Numbered from the stretch's first letter, positions 22,925-34,629 are shown. The stretch is 64,000 nucleotides of DNA from Gnetum montanum (GCA_015680685.1 MNCI01014439.1:62609-126608); one strand, 5' to 3'. A program made the numbers and translations. The notes: generated from the letters alone by a model not told the origin.

Positions 22925-22942
22925 TGGCGCTAGAAGGAGGGC
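22925..22942 (+). promoter_or_regulatory. Tat-A primer binding site (tRNA-Asn type)
   Basis: TGGCGCTAGAAGGAGGGC lies five bases after the LTR. From memory it is complementary to the acceptor and T-stem end of plant tRNA-Asn. The same site recurs in Tat-B and Gyp-E. Confidence 0.75.
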
Positions 22943-23146
22943 CATCTGCCTAAACTCACTATGATCTCACTTAAACTCATTTTTGATTCAACTATACGCT
23001 GTACACTGTAGACTCAGTCTATAAGTAGTTCAACCTGTACGCTGCATGCGGTAGACCTTGTCTACACACTGCTCAGACTCTACGCTATAAGTGGTAGCCC
23101 TTGTCCAAACGTTGTTCAACCTGTACGCTACACGCTGTAGACCCTC
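22943..23146 (+). repeat. Tat-A leader with short tandem repeats at a gag deletion junction
   Basis: Between 22984 and 23146 about four degenerate units containing CAACCTGTACGCTACACGCTG and GTAGACC(T) follow one another. They run directly into the middle of gag at 23147, where the expected leader and gag N-terminus are missing. Confidence 0.7.
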
Positions 23147-23851
23147 AATGAGCTCCACGAGCCAATCCCGGAGACTTATCTCCTCACCATCCTAAAAGGG
23201 GCTTTCAACGACTTTGTCAAGTCTAAATTATATTATCTCAATGCACACACTCTTAGTCAGGCGTTTGTACAAATCAAGAACATAGAGGAAGCAGCCTAGA
23301 ACAACCATGACCCAGCCTATTTAGCCTTTAAAAACCAACATAATAAGAAAGACAAGGAAAAGGCTAAAAAAACTATAGCGGTAGTAGCGGAAACACAACA
23401 AGCGAATGCGGGTCAACAAGGCAAACCACCCACTACCCCTACTAATTATGCTAGGCCCACTCTTGAGACCATGCCTGAATCGTCCGCATCACAAAACCCT
23501 ACACTGGGTCGTGCGAGAAATTTCAAGAGAAAAGACCCCTCTCAATATATGCCGCTACCCATGAAACCTTCACAATTATTCGACCAACTCTTGAAAGCCA
23601 GACTGATGAAACATAAACAATTGTCCCCAGTAGCCATCCAAAGACATGATCGGTTCTGTCAATTGGTTCAGAACCCAAGCTTGGCAATGTCAGATGAGCC
23701 CCTAGTTCCAAAAGGCTTTAGAATGGACCGTTTCTATGATTATCATCAACGTAATGAGCATGGCATAGACTATTGTTTCACCCTAAAACAAGACATCCAA
23801 CACATGATCGACGAAGGTCAAATCACTTTTGATGAAGCCAATCCGGTCTAA
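23147..23851 (+). pseudogene. gag: Tat-A gag, C-terminal half only
   Basis: The frame begins inside gag: NELHEP, then TILKGAFNDFVKSKLYYL, aligns with NEIREP and FKGAVNDFIKSKLYYL of Tat-B. The upstream core (KALDWY motif in Tat-B) is absent and no start codon is available in this reading. A TAG near 23297 interrupts it. From about 23471 the frame is open to TAA 23849-23851 and includes the diverged knuckle FYDYHQRNEHGIDYCFTLKQD, with the first Cys replaced by Tyr. Without its N-terminal half this gag cannot form particles by itself, so the copy would need gag in trans. Confidence 0.8.
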
Positions 23852-24817
23852 CCACAAAACCAGGCCATGGGCATATATAAATATCCTCTAAATACTAAAG
23901 AAGCACCTTATATAATTAACACCATCTACTTAGATAATTAACTGGAAACACCTAGGATTAATACCATCTATTCAGATCATGAGTAGCAAACCCCCAAGAG
24001 ACCATTCGTAGTGCATATTCCTCCTACTATACAAACACCCGTGTCATGTACCCCGCTTACCCCGCAAAAACCTTATGTCATACGAGTAGCCCCCGCCATA
24101 GAAATCTCTACCACGCCACAACCAAAACCATACATAGTACATGTACCTCCCGCCACTACTACCGCAAATACGCAATCACCTCCTACTCAGCCTACCCCCT
24201 ACATAGTCCGAATATCACCTGAGGTCGCAACTACGGAGGTACAACCCCCAGTTAGGCTAACCCCATATGTCGTTAGGATACCCAAACGTCCTGATGACCA
24301 CCAATCACCTACATCGCAAGCACAGGATAAACCGACACCCTATGTCGTTAGGATGCCCAGTCAGCCTAACACTCAATTGCATTTAACCGTCCAACCGCAA
24401 CCCCACCCTACTCCATATGTTGTACAGATTCCAAAACAACCTAAGATTTCGAAGCCAGCTGTTCCCCCATGCCACACATGAGAACGCCTGGCAGACAAGC
24501 TTACACGAGAACGCTTGGAGAAGGAACGTCAACGATTGGTCTTAGGACCTCCCAAGCCTACCCTGCTAAGTTCAATACCCATGACATCATCTAACAATGA
24601 ATCAAACACAAGCTACAAGGGTGAATCATCCGAAGAACATGATACGTCTAGATCAACGGCTACGGATAGAAGTGATAAACCAACTACGCATGAGATCAAA
24701 CTTTTGGGCCCAATGGACCAAATGAATATTGACAAACATACGTCCAACAGTAAAGACTTAGAAATAGCCCTAACAAAAGTTACGCAAACAAAAAAATACT
24801 TCATTAAGCTTATATGA
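23852..24817 (+). pseudogene. Tat-A gag-pro linker with repeated PYVVRIP motif
   Basis: Continues in the gag frame after stops at 23849 and near 23938 and 23983. Residues encoded at about 24005-24440 form at least six repeats of the pattern P-Y-[VI]-[VI]-[RHQ]-[IVM], each separated by 14-25 residues rich in Pro, Thr and Gln; examples are KPYVIRVAP, TPYIVRISP, TPYVVRIPK and TPYVVRMPS. After a TGA at 24479-24481 comes a charged stretch (ERLADKLTRERLEKERQR), then a serine- and threonine-rich stretch. The role is unknown. The regular spacing looks like a peptide-binding or scaffold linker. Tat-B has a proline-rich linker here but not this clear repeat. Confidence 0.7.
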
Positions 24818-25789
24818 CCTGGTGTTAACTTCACAAACCCACCGCGAAGCCTTATTACGCATGTTGACATCCATCTCAGTAAGCGAAGACCTATCTCCAA
24901 ATGAATCATCAATTCATGCAGTAATGTATTTGCCTTAAAGATCGACTCCTAAGTCACTAGGCTTCCATAATGACAACATCAAAACAGATGAGAAAACAGG
25001 AGAAGTGACAACCGCACCTATGTTCATAACCATACAAGTGAATCGATTTAAAATACATAGGGTGCATGTAGATGATGGAGCCGCCACAAACGTAGTACCC
25101 TATCCCATCATTGAACAATTATGGCTTATAGAACTAGTTAGACCAACTGCCACCACGTGTCTGAAATCGTTTAGTGGATCGCGCGTGGTAGTAAAAGGCA
25201 CCGTAACTTTGGACTTCGTAGCAGGGGATCAATTCCCTACATCCATCGATTTTGTGGTCGTTGATGAAATGCCAGGGTTCAACTTGATATTGGGAAGGCC
25301 CTGGTTAGCCCAACTAAAAGCGTTTCTTCCTCCATACACCAAGAGACTCACCTACCTTATGAAGGGGGTGAAATCATCATACATGGGGAGGCCACTACAC
25401 CTACCATCTCATCACATACAGATATGGACTAAGGCTTGGAGGTTAATTTTGAAGAGCCTGAACAAGACGACACAAATGAACAATGAAGATGCACGCCAGC
25501 AGTAAACAATGATCCATTAGACATAAAGGAAAATTTACCCGACACAGAAATACTCAGGCCTGAAACTGTATGCACACCACCTAACCTAGAAACTACCATA
25601 AACATAGAAACTACAATACGTGTGGAAACACCAGAAGGCATAAACGCAGGAACTGTTTCACCAGACATCCCTTGGGTTGAATTACTATTCAACGTGATCA
25701 GTAAGGGAGACACTGAATATAGAATCGTATCCATTAATGCTACTCCTAATGTTAAAATGAGGAAAATCAAAAACTTACTAAGCCAATAA
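24818..25789 (+). pseudogene. Tat-A protease
   Basis: Aspartic protease. It lies in the +1 frame relative to gag, with the shift near 24810. A conserved lead-in (SLYDLVLTSQTHREALLRML) is followed by a TAA near 24938. The domain then opens at about 25005 with FITIQVNRFKIHRVHVDDG. The active site is VDDGAATNVV (25068-25097), with D-D-G as in other Tat copies here. NLILGRPWLAQL marks the C-terminal half. The frame shifts once more near 25500 and the reading ends at TAA 25787-25789, a few bases before minisatellite M1. Gag-pro therefore ends before the antisense gene begins. Confidence 0.8.
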
Positions 25790-25794
25790 ATGTG

Positions 25795-26062
25795 CCACAG
25801 TTCGAAATGATGTTAAACTATATTCAAAGTCCGAAATGACGTTAAACTATCACATGTCTGCAGCGACATAAAACTAGCCATGATCAAAAATGATCGGTCT
25901 ACCAAAAAATCCACTAGTGCCACCTGAAACTTCCCTTGCTTACACATAGCCCGAAATGGCCTTAAACTAGTGCATGTGGCCAGAAATGGCCTTAAACTAG
26001 TGCATGTGGCCCGAGATGGCCTTAAACTAGTGCATGTGGCATGAGACGGCCTTAAACTAAAC
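25795..26062. repeat. Minisatellite block M1 of Tat-A
   Basis: About seven units of roughly 32 bp around GGCCTTAAACTAGTGCATGT, the last four well conserved. Its reverse complement (TAGTTTAAGGCCAT) corresponds to the TAGTTTTAGGCCAT unit of Tat-B M1. It marks the junction between protease and the 3' end of the antisense gene. Confidence 0.9.
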
Positions 26063-26457
26063 CATTTTCTTACACTTTGTTTTCTTGTAAATTCAAGTTC
26101 ATTGGTCATGTCATCAATAATAGTCTTTCTTTACATTTTCCTTTTCACAATTATCCTGCAATTATAATTACATTTCTACTTACATTCCAACTTAAACAAC
26201 AAAGAAAACCAAAACATTTTACATTTCTGCATCATTTTTACGTTTAAACAACAAGAGCCAAAAGAACCAAAAATATTTTCTCTGCATTGGAACGAGCTTA
26301 AACTTCACAAAAAAACATAGAAATATAGGTAGTCATATACAGTTAGACAAGTACAATATTTCACTGATTCCATTCATCAGTTCAATATAATCCGAGGTAA
26401 AACATTCAATTCGTGATTTACGCAAAAGTACGAGCCAAGTTAGTTTCCAAAGGAAAA
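26063..26457. other. Spacer downstream of the antisense gene, 3' untranslated candidate
   Basis: AT-rich stretch that would hold the 3' untranslated end of the antisense transcript. No convincing polyadenylation signal was singled out. Confidence 0.4.
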
Positions 26458-29400
26458 CTAAACATTAGGGATGTGAGGGTTCCCCCCCTTTAGACTCGCT
26501 TGCTCCGTGGGTCCCTTCTCCACTGGGGCCACCTTCCTGAACATCGTCGTCTCCCTGACCCTATAAAAGGTAAATGAAATGATCAATGCAAAAAGAAAAG
26601 AGAAAATCATAAAAATTATTCAAAAAATAAAACATCGCAAGAACAAATTGCTTACCGTAGGAGACCCCCCTAAGCTGAATTCCAACGGACAGAGAATTTC
26701 CTCCTTAGAAACACTAGCCCAGTCGGTCCCCTCGAGGCCCAGGTCGACGTTCACCAAGGCCTTCCCTTTGTCAACCGCCGATCATGTGGGACGCTTCAAG
26801 GAAAATTCACCCAGAGAGACCTCCCCAGAGGCAATCGTAATTATCCTCTTGGGGGATTCCATCTCAACTATGGTGTTCTCAGCAAAGGTATCAAATGTAG
26901 AACATAGGCCTAGATCCTCTACGAACATCTCAAGCTGGCGCTTCTCTATAGAAACTTCTTTCAATGACTTCTTGTAATGGTGCTTATGATTCTTCTCATC
27001 TTGACCCCACTTTCGCACCTTGGAAATGAAGGCCTTCCAATCTTGATACTTGAGGTTCAAAAAATCTATCTAGGCCTTACGTTCTGCTAGCTTCCGAGTC
27101 AGTGATGCATGGTGATTCAACAAATTCCAATATCTAGTATAAGTGATCTCGAAAGTCCACCAAGAGCGATCACCTATTAATCTGGCCGAAGCAAACTCAT
27201 AACGAGCTTTCAGATCATCACGTTTAGCCAATAACTCAGAAACCTCTTTCTCCTTTGCCTGGATCTGCAACCATAGCTTTTCAATGGAACGCCTATAGGT
27301 CCAAAGCAATTTGGCGTTATGCACAAGACATTCCGCTGCCTCGTCATAGACTTGTCTCGGTACTTGTTCAACTTCCGGCGGTAGGGTAGGCAAGCTATCA
27401 ATACAAACAGCCTTAGACGGATCCCATCTCAATTTAGCCCCTACCCACACGAAAAGAAACAAGCATTGGATCTTAGATGGCAAAGAAAAGAATGTACAAC
27501 TCGAAAGGCAGCAAAAATGCTTGAAACACCTGTACCTATTTTAGGATGAGCCTACTGAATGAGTTCAACCACCTCATCGACAATACTGGCAATGAAATCC
27601 ATTTTGCTTGGCATCTTGGTCCAAGTAAATGGCCCATGAGCTTGAGGTGGATCAGCCTTAGTGGTCGTTTCAAGGGGAACCACTACCATAGGCACTTCCA
27701 ACCGCATGGTAGCGACCACCCTAGTGTCAATATCCTTGTCTAGAAGTGAATGACATAAAATTAAAATACCACATAATGGAAACAATAGTTCACAAGGGCA
27801 CACAATAAAATGAAAGAAAATATACTGGATTCCCTATGCCCTTCTCGGCTCGGAGGGTCACCAAGGCCCAATCTCCCCTTAAGGAAGCTACTAAACATTT
27901 CATCAACACCATCCCGATCATCAACCAGTTATGTTTCCGTGCTGTCTTCTACCAACTCTTTAGTTACCTCCACTTGGTCCTTGCCGACTTCTTCCTCCTC
28001 AATTAACTCTGTCTGGACTTCTTCTTCCTCGATAATTGTTTCTAGCTCCTGCCTTCTCACTTCCCGATTCAAGTCTGAAGACGTTAGTTTCACGTAAACG
28101 TTCAAAAGGAAAAATAATGAATAAGATGAAAACGACGATAATGGCGATACAATAAGTGCATCGAACTTACTTACCTCAAATAGGCATCTTAAATCGTATG
28201 CGCTTCATCTTTGGTTCCTCCATAGTTGAGGCCACCTCTTTAGAGCATTTGCGCTTCTGAATCTTTGATTTTGCTTTCCTGATGATCTCCTGGATCACTC
28301 GATCAACCCTTCTAGCAATGAAAGGTACATTCTCTAGTTCCAACCCCACACTATCACGTGTATGGACTGAAGCACCAGATGACCCCCCTGTTGTGATGGA
28401 AACTGATTCATTGATCCCCTCGGGTACATCTTGAGACTCAGCCACCTCAAACAAATGGTTAACCCATGGGCGAGATAATTGAGCATGATCCTGCAAAATA
28501 TATTTATTATCTACGCGGACCACCAAAAATTTGGCCAGGCAACACAGATAACCCGCGAAGAAAGAAAAGGTAAAATGGGACTATGCCTCAACCTTTGAAA
28601 GCAATCGTACTATCTCCCCAGGGAAACCCGACAACAAAAACTGGGCCCAATTATAACTCATCCCTGTCTCTAAAACGGTCCACATGAAGCACATGGCTTC
28701 CACCCCAAGACTCTTCACTTGTGACAGGAATTTAGGAAACACCCGCGCCCGAAACAAGGGATACAGTTCATTAACTTCCACCACCTTTGATGTTCCCTGC
28801 ATAGGAAACCCCTTAGCGCCCTTGAGAACGCCCAACCAATCTTCCAGCTCGCGCACCACATGGAGCTCCTTCTGCACCCTATCTAAGACCACGTTCACAC
28901 CATCTATCGGGACACCAAAGAGGTCTGAAAAGAAATCAGCCAACAGATGAAAAACTATTTTCACACCCTTGACACGAGTGTTGTAGTAGGTGATAGGATT
29001 GTCGAATGAATCAAAAATCCCAATCATTTCAGCTATAGAGACATCAAGGCTCAGGGTTGTGAATAGCTCCATGAGACCTGCATCATTCAAGCAATGGATA
29101 ATAGATGATGGGGCATTGGTACGCAACCATCATTGCGCCTTGCTGATCTCCCCAAACTGTGCACATAATGTAAAATCACAATACCAACATGACCAACGTT
29201 ACAGTCGAAAAAACAAACTAGAGCATCAGGGAAATATCATCACTTACTTGTAGTTGCAGGATCCACGTTCCCAAGACCCAAGTCAGCATCACGGGGGAAG
29301 ATCGGTCCATTACGTGACCAATCACCATGCAGCCACCCCCGAGCCGCGCATTGTACAAACACCCTAGAAAATTGCTTATGAAAGTGAATAATATCCCCCT

Positions 29401-30519
29401 TTGTCTGAGCTAATACAGCTCTGTGGAGGCTGGGACCTGCCATGAATGTCTCCAAAGAGGTGTGGGCCAGTGCAAGTCCATCATCATTTACACAGGTTCC
29501 GTCTTTGTCAACTTGGGGCCTGCAAAAGAACGCTCATCAGAAAAGGAGAAAATGCTAAATAACAGGATGAAAATGACAAATTAAACAATCTTACCTCTCC
29601 ACCCTGTACACCGTGCCCGGAGGGTTCTGAAACAAGGTATGCGCACGTGCCACCAAAAATAAGGTATTATTGAGAGAGTGAAGGTCACGTGGCATTAAGT
29701 CCCACACCCTTCATAATGAATGTGTAGACCTAGGCCCTCTAGATGGACCACCCTCAATCGTAAGCGGTCCCTCGTCAATGTCAACCATGAAAGCAATGAC
29801 ACCATCTGACGATCCTGGAAACATAGCCTCAAGCACGCTACGCGCTTCTTGCTCACTGAGATGGAACCAGATCACCACCCTAAACTCATCTAAAATAAAG
29901 GCAAGGAACTCATAGGCTCCTTCCCTGAATGTTACCCTATTGTTGTCAATAATCATGTCAGGGGAAGGCTCCTCAGTATCAACTAGCCCGAACCAAGCCA
30001 GTATCCCAACTAGCTCAACCACTTAGAGGAACAACTATCCTTGCAAATAACCAGAATGTTGTAGTAAGTAAGCTATACACAGAAATAAAATAAAGAAATG
30101 AAGTTCAAACACTCTAAGTCAAAAACTGTTTACGCCCGGCGTGCAGACTTTGCATGCTGAAAAACCATTTACACCCGGCGTGCAGACTCTACATGCTGTA
30201 AAAAGTGTCTACACTCAGCGTGCAAACTCTACATGCTCTGAAAACTTTCTACGCTCAGCGTGCAGACTCTGCATGCTGTGAAAACTGTCTACGCTCAGAG
30301 TGCAGATTCTGTACGCTGTGAAAAATCGTCTACGCTCAAATAGAAAATATAAAAGAAAATAATTAATTGGAATAATATTAGAGCCTACCCACATGCCGAT
30401 CCAGGCCACGATGGAATCCTAGGCCTAGGCAAACACCGCAACATGGCCTCACTTTTCTTTGCAAACGTCAAGTCGGGCTCCTTCCTCCCCCAGCCTTCTA
30501 CCTCCTTGCCCCTAGCCAT
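26458..30519 (-). pseudogene. Tat-A antisense gene, eight exons, unknown function
   Basis: A spliced gene on the strand opposite pol. Proposed exons (minus strand): 30519-30389, 30039-29595, 29519-29248, 29156-28175, 28074-27826, 27734-27536, 27440-26656, 26560-26458. All seven introns have GT-AG ends, several with GTAAGT donors (29247, 28174). Coding length is about 3.17 kb. Exon 2 carries a helical segment ending FQNPPGTVYRVER. Exon 4 carries FSDLFGVPIDG and YPLFRARVFPKFLSQ. Exon 5 is very acidic (EEEEV). Exon 7 is coiled-coil-like (VPRQVYDEAAECL, then heptad-like leucines). The last exon is acidic and glycine-rich and ends at TAG. Each exon has a counterpart in Tat-B (46483-50937). Premature stops (about seven, mostly TGA or TAG) and one frameshift in exon 2 show decay. 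The GVPIDG patch loosely recalls plant mobile-domain proteins; this is a guess. Confidence 0.75.
30040..30388 (-). repeat. Tandem repeat in intron 1 of the Tat-A antisense gene
   Basis: About five units of roughly 48 bp, consensus CTACGCTCAGCGTGCAGACT followed by CTGCATGCTGTGAAAACTGT, at about 30127-30340. The vocabulary (ACGC, CAGCGT) resembles the repeats in the Tat-A LTR. Confidence 0.8.
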
Positions 30520-30682
30520 TTCGGCGTGCTATACACTAAAACTTACGAGCTTACATTGCGTTTTGACACTCTACACTCACGTTGAGGCCTGATGCTTTAC
30601 GCTTACGCTATGACTTAGGTTTACGCTCATGCTGCAATTTGATTCAGGTTCACACTATTGCTAACAAATGACAGGTTCATGC

Positions 30683-30692
30683 TATATATATA
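30683..30692 (-). promoter_or_regulatory. TATA box of the Tat-A antisense gene
   Basis: TATATATATA inside the palindrome GCTATATATATAGC lies about 165 bp upstream of the proposed ATG (30519) on the minus strand. No other TATA-like sequence of this quality is near. It supports independent transcription of the antisense gene. Confidence 0.6.
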
Positions 30693-30945
30693 GCACCACG
30701 TTGACCCCGTCGCCACCGCCGCCACCTTGCATTTTATTTATTTATTTTATTTTTATTTTTAATTTAATCAAAATTACTTAAAATCACTCAAAGTAAAAAA
30801 TACGGAAAAATGCAAAATAAAATACCAAGATGACGAATACTACCACATACCATATTCCCTGGCAAAGAAATTTTGGTTGCCCACACTACACATTTTGGTG
30901 CAAAATCCTCTGTACACCTCATACATCAAGTAGACGTCATCAACA

Positions 30946-31075
30946 CGTAGACATATGGCCTAGTAAGGCTTTAAACTACCACATACGGCCCGGTAAGGCC
31001 TTAAACTACCACATAAGGCCCGGTAAGACCTTAAACTACCACGTGTTAATGCACGACGATAAACTACCATAGTAT
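30946..31075. repeat. Minisatellite block M2 of Tat-A
   Basis: Four to five units around GGCCCGGTAAGGCCTTAAACTACCACAT, between the antisense promoter and the start of RT. The reverse complement shares TAGTTTAAGGYCTT with Tat-B M2 (62640-63135). Confidence 0.85.
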
Positions 31076-31139
31076 ATGTACACATGATTTATGTCTCCTA
31101 GCAACCCATAAGAAGGCCTACTAGCTCACTCTGCCCTCT

Positions 31140-31151
31140 GTTTATTGGTAG
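31140..31151 (+). promoter_or_regulatory. Candidate splice acceptor before Tat-A RT
   Basis: CTGTTTATTGGTAG, followed by GAGAAATCTCGATGG, looks like a 3' splice site just before the RT frame. Tat-B has CCATGCCTTAGCAG at the same place (minus strand, about 62552-62565). If used, a sense intron would remove the antisense gene and join protease to RT. Confidence 0.4.
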
Positions 31152-34100
31152 GAGAAATCTCGATGGATCAACAACATCTATTCGTACCATTGACCATTGA
31201 CGGATCATACGGAAAGATCACAAGAGAAATCAATGTAAATTCCATCAACTTAAGCCCATCAATAGACGACACAGTCACAGCCTTGATGCAACAAACATTA
31301 GATAGCTATGAAGGTATGACGAAGTCCCTCGACATAGAAGCCGATAATATTACTGAAGACCCTTTAACTAAAACCCTCATCGCTATGCCTGATGGTGAAG
31401 TTAAGGTATTAAAATTGAGCACGCTATTGCAACCTCAACTGGCCAAAGACATAGAACATGTGCTTCAAGATAATATAAAGGAATTCGCATGGTCTTATAC
31501 TGACATGCCTGGATTAGATCCTCGAATAGTCCAACATAATATTATACTCGATCCAAAATTAAAGCCAGTGAAATAAAAAGCACGAAGGGTTAAGCTTGAG
31601 GTAGAGTTGGTAGTTCGAAATGAGATAACTAAACTCTATCAGGTATGTTTCATTCGGGCTATTGATTATGCTGATTTGGTATCTAACATGGTCACTGTCC
31701 CGAAGAAGAACGGAAGCATTCGCCTATGCATCGATTTCCTGGACCTCAACATTGCGACCATAAAAGACGACTTCCCCCTACCCAACATCGATCAACCCTA
31801 TTATCTTTTATGGATGGCTTCGCACGATATAACCAGATACGCATTAACCCAGAACATCAGCTCCGACCTACCTTCATGACACCATCGGGTACCTTTTGTT
31901 ATACGATGATGCCATTCGGTCTCAAAAATGCCAGGGCCACATATCAAAGGGCAATGATGTTTATTTTTAGTGATTACATACTTCTTTCGATCAACAATTA
32001 TGTAGATGACATTACAATTAAATCAAAAACACAAGAACAACACATCCAAGATTTAGATTTGGTCCTAAAACGGTGCTTAAAATATGAACTTAGGCTCAAC
32101 CCAAGGAAATGTGTTTTCGGAGTAAAAACGGGCAAAATTCTAGGCTTTGTAGTGTCAAAAATAGGAATACATGTGGACCCAAATAACGTTAAAGCTATCA
32201 TCAATCTAAAACCACCAAGCAACATTACCGAACTACGGGGCCTACAAGGTGGATTACAATTCATGAGACGTTTCATAGAAAAACTGACGGACAAGTTGAA
32301 ACCCATGAACCATATGCTACGAAAGAATGTCCATTTTGAATGGACTCCATAGTGCCAAGAAGCCTTAGATCATATTAAAACAAAATTGGCTCAGCTACCA
32401 ATAATTTACCCTCCACAGAACACTAAACCTTTCTATATCTATCTCGCCACGTTAGATTCATCCATTGCCTCTATGCTCTGCCAAAAACACGACGATGGGA
32501 CCGAAGTCCCTGTTTATTATTTGAGCCATGCATTAGTGGCCCATGAACAAGGATACAATGAGATCAAAAGGTCATGTTTAGCCCTTGTCTTTTCCTTAAA
32601 GAAATGGCGACATTACCTCTTCCGTAACCAAGCCAACATAATCTGCAAAGATAATGTGTTCAGGGTCATCACCGGTAATATTTACGAGTCAAGTAGAATA
32701 GCACGTTGGAAAGCCATAATAGCTAAATTTGACCTACATTACATAGCATAGGCATCATTCAAGGGTCAATCCATAGCAAACCAACTGACTACATCACCAA
32801 CGCATGATCAAGAAACAATAGAACCAGAATTTCCAGATGAAAACATGAGCGTAATAGACATGGTTCCAGATGAATACAAAGCTATTTTGAACTTTGATGG
32901 AGCATCCACCTCTCGAGGGGGAAGTGTTGCTACCATCATCACCTATCCTTCTGGGGAGATCCGACCCTTTGCTTCTCGCTTCAACTTTCATTGTACCAAT
33001 AACATAGCAGAATATGAGGGTCTCCTTAGGGGCCTTATGGCAGCACTAGCCTCCAACATCACACGACTCGTAGTTAGAGGAGACTCACAACTAGTTATGA
33101 ACCAAGTCACAGACGTTTATACATTCAAAGCACAACATTTACAACCATAATATGACTTAGCTAAACACTTACTAAAACAATTCGAAAGTATGGGCGTGCA
33201 ACATGTTTCCAGAAACGATAATACCATCGCAGATGCACTTGCCACGCTAGCTCTAAACATATCGCCAAATACGTTCCATATGTTGCCAAGCTCTATAATC
33301 AGTTGTGCTAAACCCATAACTCATACTCTCGATGAATTACTGATTGCATCCATTAGTACAACACACGCAATAGAATGGTACGATGACATAAAAGAGTACC
33401 TTCTACATGGTGAAACACCGCAACACCTAATGAATGCACAAAAAGACACAGTACAAAAATGTTCCAGACAATACGCAATGGTAGGGGACACGTTGTTTCA
33501 TTGATCCTATGAAGGCATACTGTTAATATGCATCAGTAGCACTGATGCCCAAACCATCGTCGAGCAAGTATAGGATGGATTATGTGCAGGGCATATAGCA
33601 CCTAAAGTAATGGCAACTAAAATAAGACGTTTGGGCTATTACTAGCCACACATGGAGTATGACTGTCTCTCTAAGGACAAAACGTGCAGTGTCTATCAAA
33701 AACATAGCAATCTGATACATGTTCCACCAAACAAGTTGCATACAGTGAAAATCACCTGGCCTGTCCAAAAATGGGGGTTAGATCTTATCGGGCCAATAAC
33801 ACCCCCGTCTTCTGTAGGGTATAGTTTCATCATAACCGTGACAGAATATTTCAAAAAATGGGTAGAAGCTATTCCCCTTAGAAAAACCACATCCAAACAC
33901 ATATGCAACTTCGTTCTCGAACATATTGTGACACGTTTCGGCATCCCCATGACCATCATTACTGATAACGGGCCACAATTCAGCAGTGTAGAAACCAAAA
34001 ATTTCTATGAAAGCATAGGGATCAAACATTCATTCTCATCCACGTACTACCCTCAAAGCAATGGATAGGCTGAAGCCACAAATAAAATCATCATTATAGT

Positions 34101-34614
34101 ACTTAAAAAGATGCTTACCCAAAGCAAGAAAAGATGGCATGAACAGCTAGTATATGCACTATGGGCTTATCGTACTACGCATCAGACTTCCACAGGTAAA
34201 ACGCCATATAGTCTTATTTATGGTTCAGAAGCTATCTTACCCTTGGAATTATAGGTACCATCTTTAAGGATCACACTCTTCGGACATCTCGACGAAGGGA
34301 AAAATAATGACTTATGCATTGTTGACTTGGACTCGGTGGAGGAGGAACATATACGTGTGCTCGATCAGATTGAGTGGTACCAAAAATAACAACGACAACG
34401 TCATCGACACGATGTTCATAAGCGCCCTATCAAGGAAGGTGACCTTGTACGCAAAGCTATTTGGGAACACCTGGACAAATTCTCAGTCAATTGGGAAGGG
34501 CCCTACTTGGTCACCAAAGCGTACGACAATGGAGCATTTAAACTAGCTGACATGGAAGGGAACAAGATTGCAAATCCAACCAACCATATGTTCTTGAAAT
34601 CATTCCATGTTTGA
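31151..34614 (+). pseudogene. pol: Tat-A pol: RT, RNase H, second RNase H, integrase
   Basis: The first likely ATG is at 31163. RT motifs: TVPKKNGSIRLCIDF, PLPNID, then TFCYTMMPFGLKNARATYQR and catalytic YVDD at 31999-32010. A deletion of about 22 bp near 31795 removes part of the segment between PLPNID and FMDGF and shifts the frame. Native RNase H follows at about 32386-32751 (YYLSHAL, LKKWRHYLF). The second RNase H is at 32845-33250, with all acids present (NFDGAS, AEYEGL, RGDSQL, IADALA). Integrase has a degraded zinc finger (TCSVYQ, second Cys lost) and a full triad: Asp 33781, Asp 33964, Glu 34072 (D,D-35-E). It ends with the GPY module NWEGPYLVTKAY and TGA at 34612-34614. About ten stops interrupt the frame. 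Confidence 0.9.
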
Positions 34615-34629
34615 GCCTGGATTCAGCTA

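Noticed and set aside
26579-28097. Plus-strand ORFs in the protease-RT interval of Tat-A as part of pol
   Set aside because: They are short and lack family motifs. The minus-strand exons align with Tat-B, while these do not.
34300-34614. A chromodomain at the C-terminus of Tat-A integrase
   Set aside because: Only the GPY module (NWEGPYLV) is visible. No chromodomain motif follows before the stop codon, which fits the Tat lineage.
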